Assembly: GCF_014378035.1 (NCBI RefSeq)
Contig: NZ_JACMOM010000135.1
Location: 1-46,362 of the forward strand
Origin: Aeromicrobium sp.
GTDB lineage: Bacteria > Actinomycetota > Actinomycetes > Propionibacteriales > Nocardioidaceae
DNA length: 46,362 nt
Direction: 5' to 3'
Below the pieces are notes generated by a model. That model saw only the letters and a list, made by a program, of their open reading frames with translations, did not search any database and had not been told where the DNA came from. The position numbers and the translations under genes were made by a program. Position 1 is the first letter of the stretch. Every line of letters begins with the position of its first letter. Of the stretch, positions 46,198-46,362 are shown piece after piece.

Positions 46198-46362
46198 CGA
46201 CAAGTGGCTCGGAGGTGTGTGCGGAGGCCTCAGCACCTACACCGGCATTGACGCCAACCTGATCCGCCTGGTCGTCGCCGTCGGCACGATCCTCGGCGCC
46301 GGGTCGCTCATCGTGGCGTACGTCGTCGCGTGGGTCCTGATGCCGTCGCGCACGGATGGCCC
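46172..46362 (+). CDS. PspC-domain protein (partial)
   Basis: 63 codons visible before the window ends; no stop reached. It reads MKQLTRSRDDKWLGGVCGGLSTYTGIDANLIRLVVAV then GSLIVAYVVAWVLMPSRTDG, an almost complete stand-alone PspC domain. AAGGA lies seven bases before the ATG at 46172; an ATG at 46169 is equally in frame. Third PspC-containing gene of the cluster. Confidence 0.85.
   Translation, partial: MKQLTRSRDDKWLGGVCGGLSTYTGIDANLIRLVVAVGTILGAGSLIVAYVVAWVLMPSRTDG

Overview
The window is about 46 kb of high-GC DNA, dense in genes, with many GTG starts and 1-4 bp start/stop overlaps. Gene content and order point to an actinobacterium, most likely of the Nocardioidaceae/Propionibacteriales type: purN-purH and folD-DUF3017 blocks, a monomeric isocitrate dehydrogenase, PspC-containing signalling proteins and a DUF6350 protein. 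The genus cannot be fixed from the sequence alone. No tRNA, rRNA, CRISPR array, insertion sequence or phage gene was seen.

1-18 kb is a nearly complete choline-to-glycine catabolic locus. An operon on the minus strand encodes betaine aldehyde dehydrogenase, choline dehydrogenase and a glycine betaine/choline-type ABC transporter (ATPase and a permease cut by the window edge), all with overlapping start/stop codons. Next come an IclR regulator, purU (formyl-THF hydrolase, + strand), a three-component Rieske oxygenase (ferredoxin, reductase, oxygenase), a second IclR regulator, and an operon for dimethylglycine oxidase plus heterotetrameric sarcosine oxidase (soxBDAG). Together these could oxidise choline to betaine aldehyde, betaine, dimethylglycine, sarcosine and glycine, with released one-carbon units handled on tetrahydrofolate and drained by PurU. 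The betaine-aldehyde operon and the dimethylglycine oxidase operon share a composite operator (a TGTTGCG half-site, 13-14 bp, then an inverted repeat GTTGCG-N5-CGCAAC) placed the same way just downstream of a candidate promoter. This is the most informative regulatory signal in the window.

18-30 kb is core metabolism: icd (monomeric isocitrate dehydrogenase), a divergent catalase, a lower-GC putative lipoprotein bracketed by two 49/50-identical 50-bp terminator copies, mdh, DUF3017, folD, a TetR regulator with a cluster of CACGATCG palindromes upstream, an EamA transporter, purH and purN. purN overlaps the DUF6350 membrane-protein gene by more than 100 bp on the same strand.

31-37 kb holds an unusual protein with a sigma-factor-like N-terminus, one membrane segment and a large outer domain. 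It is followed by sucC/sucD, an epoxide-hydrolase-like protein overlapping tail to tail with a degenerate B12-binding-domain protein, and an M23 peptidase. 37-46 kb holds pcrA/uvrD, a short GntR regulator, a 57-residue membrane protein, a glucose-6-phosphate dehydrogenase gene split by one in-frame amber codon, an OsmC-like protein, and a LiaFSR-like envelope-stress module: LuxR-type regulator, PspC-domain histidine kinase, divergent PspC/LiaF-like protein, a small membrane protein and a second PspC protein cut by the window end.
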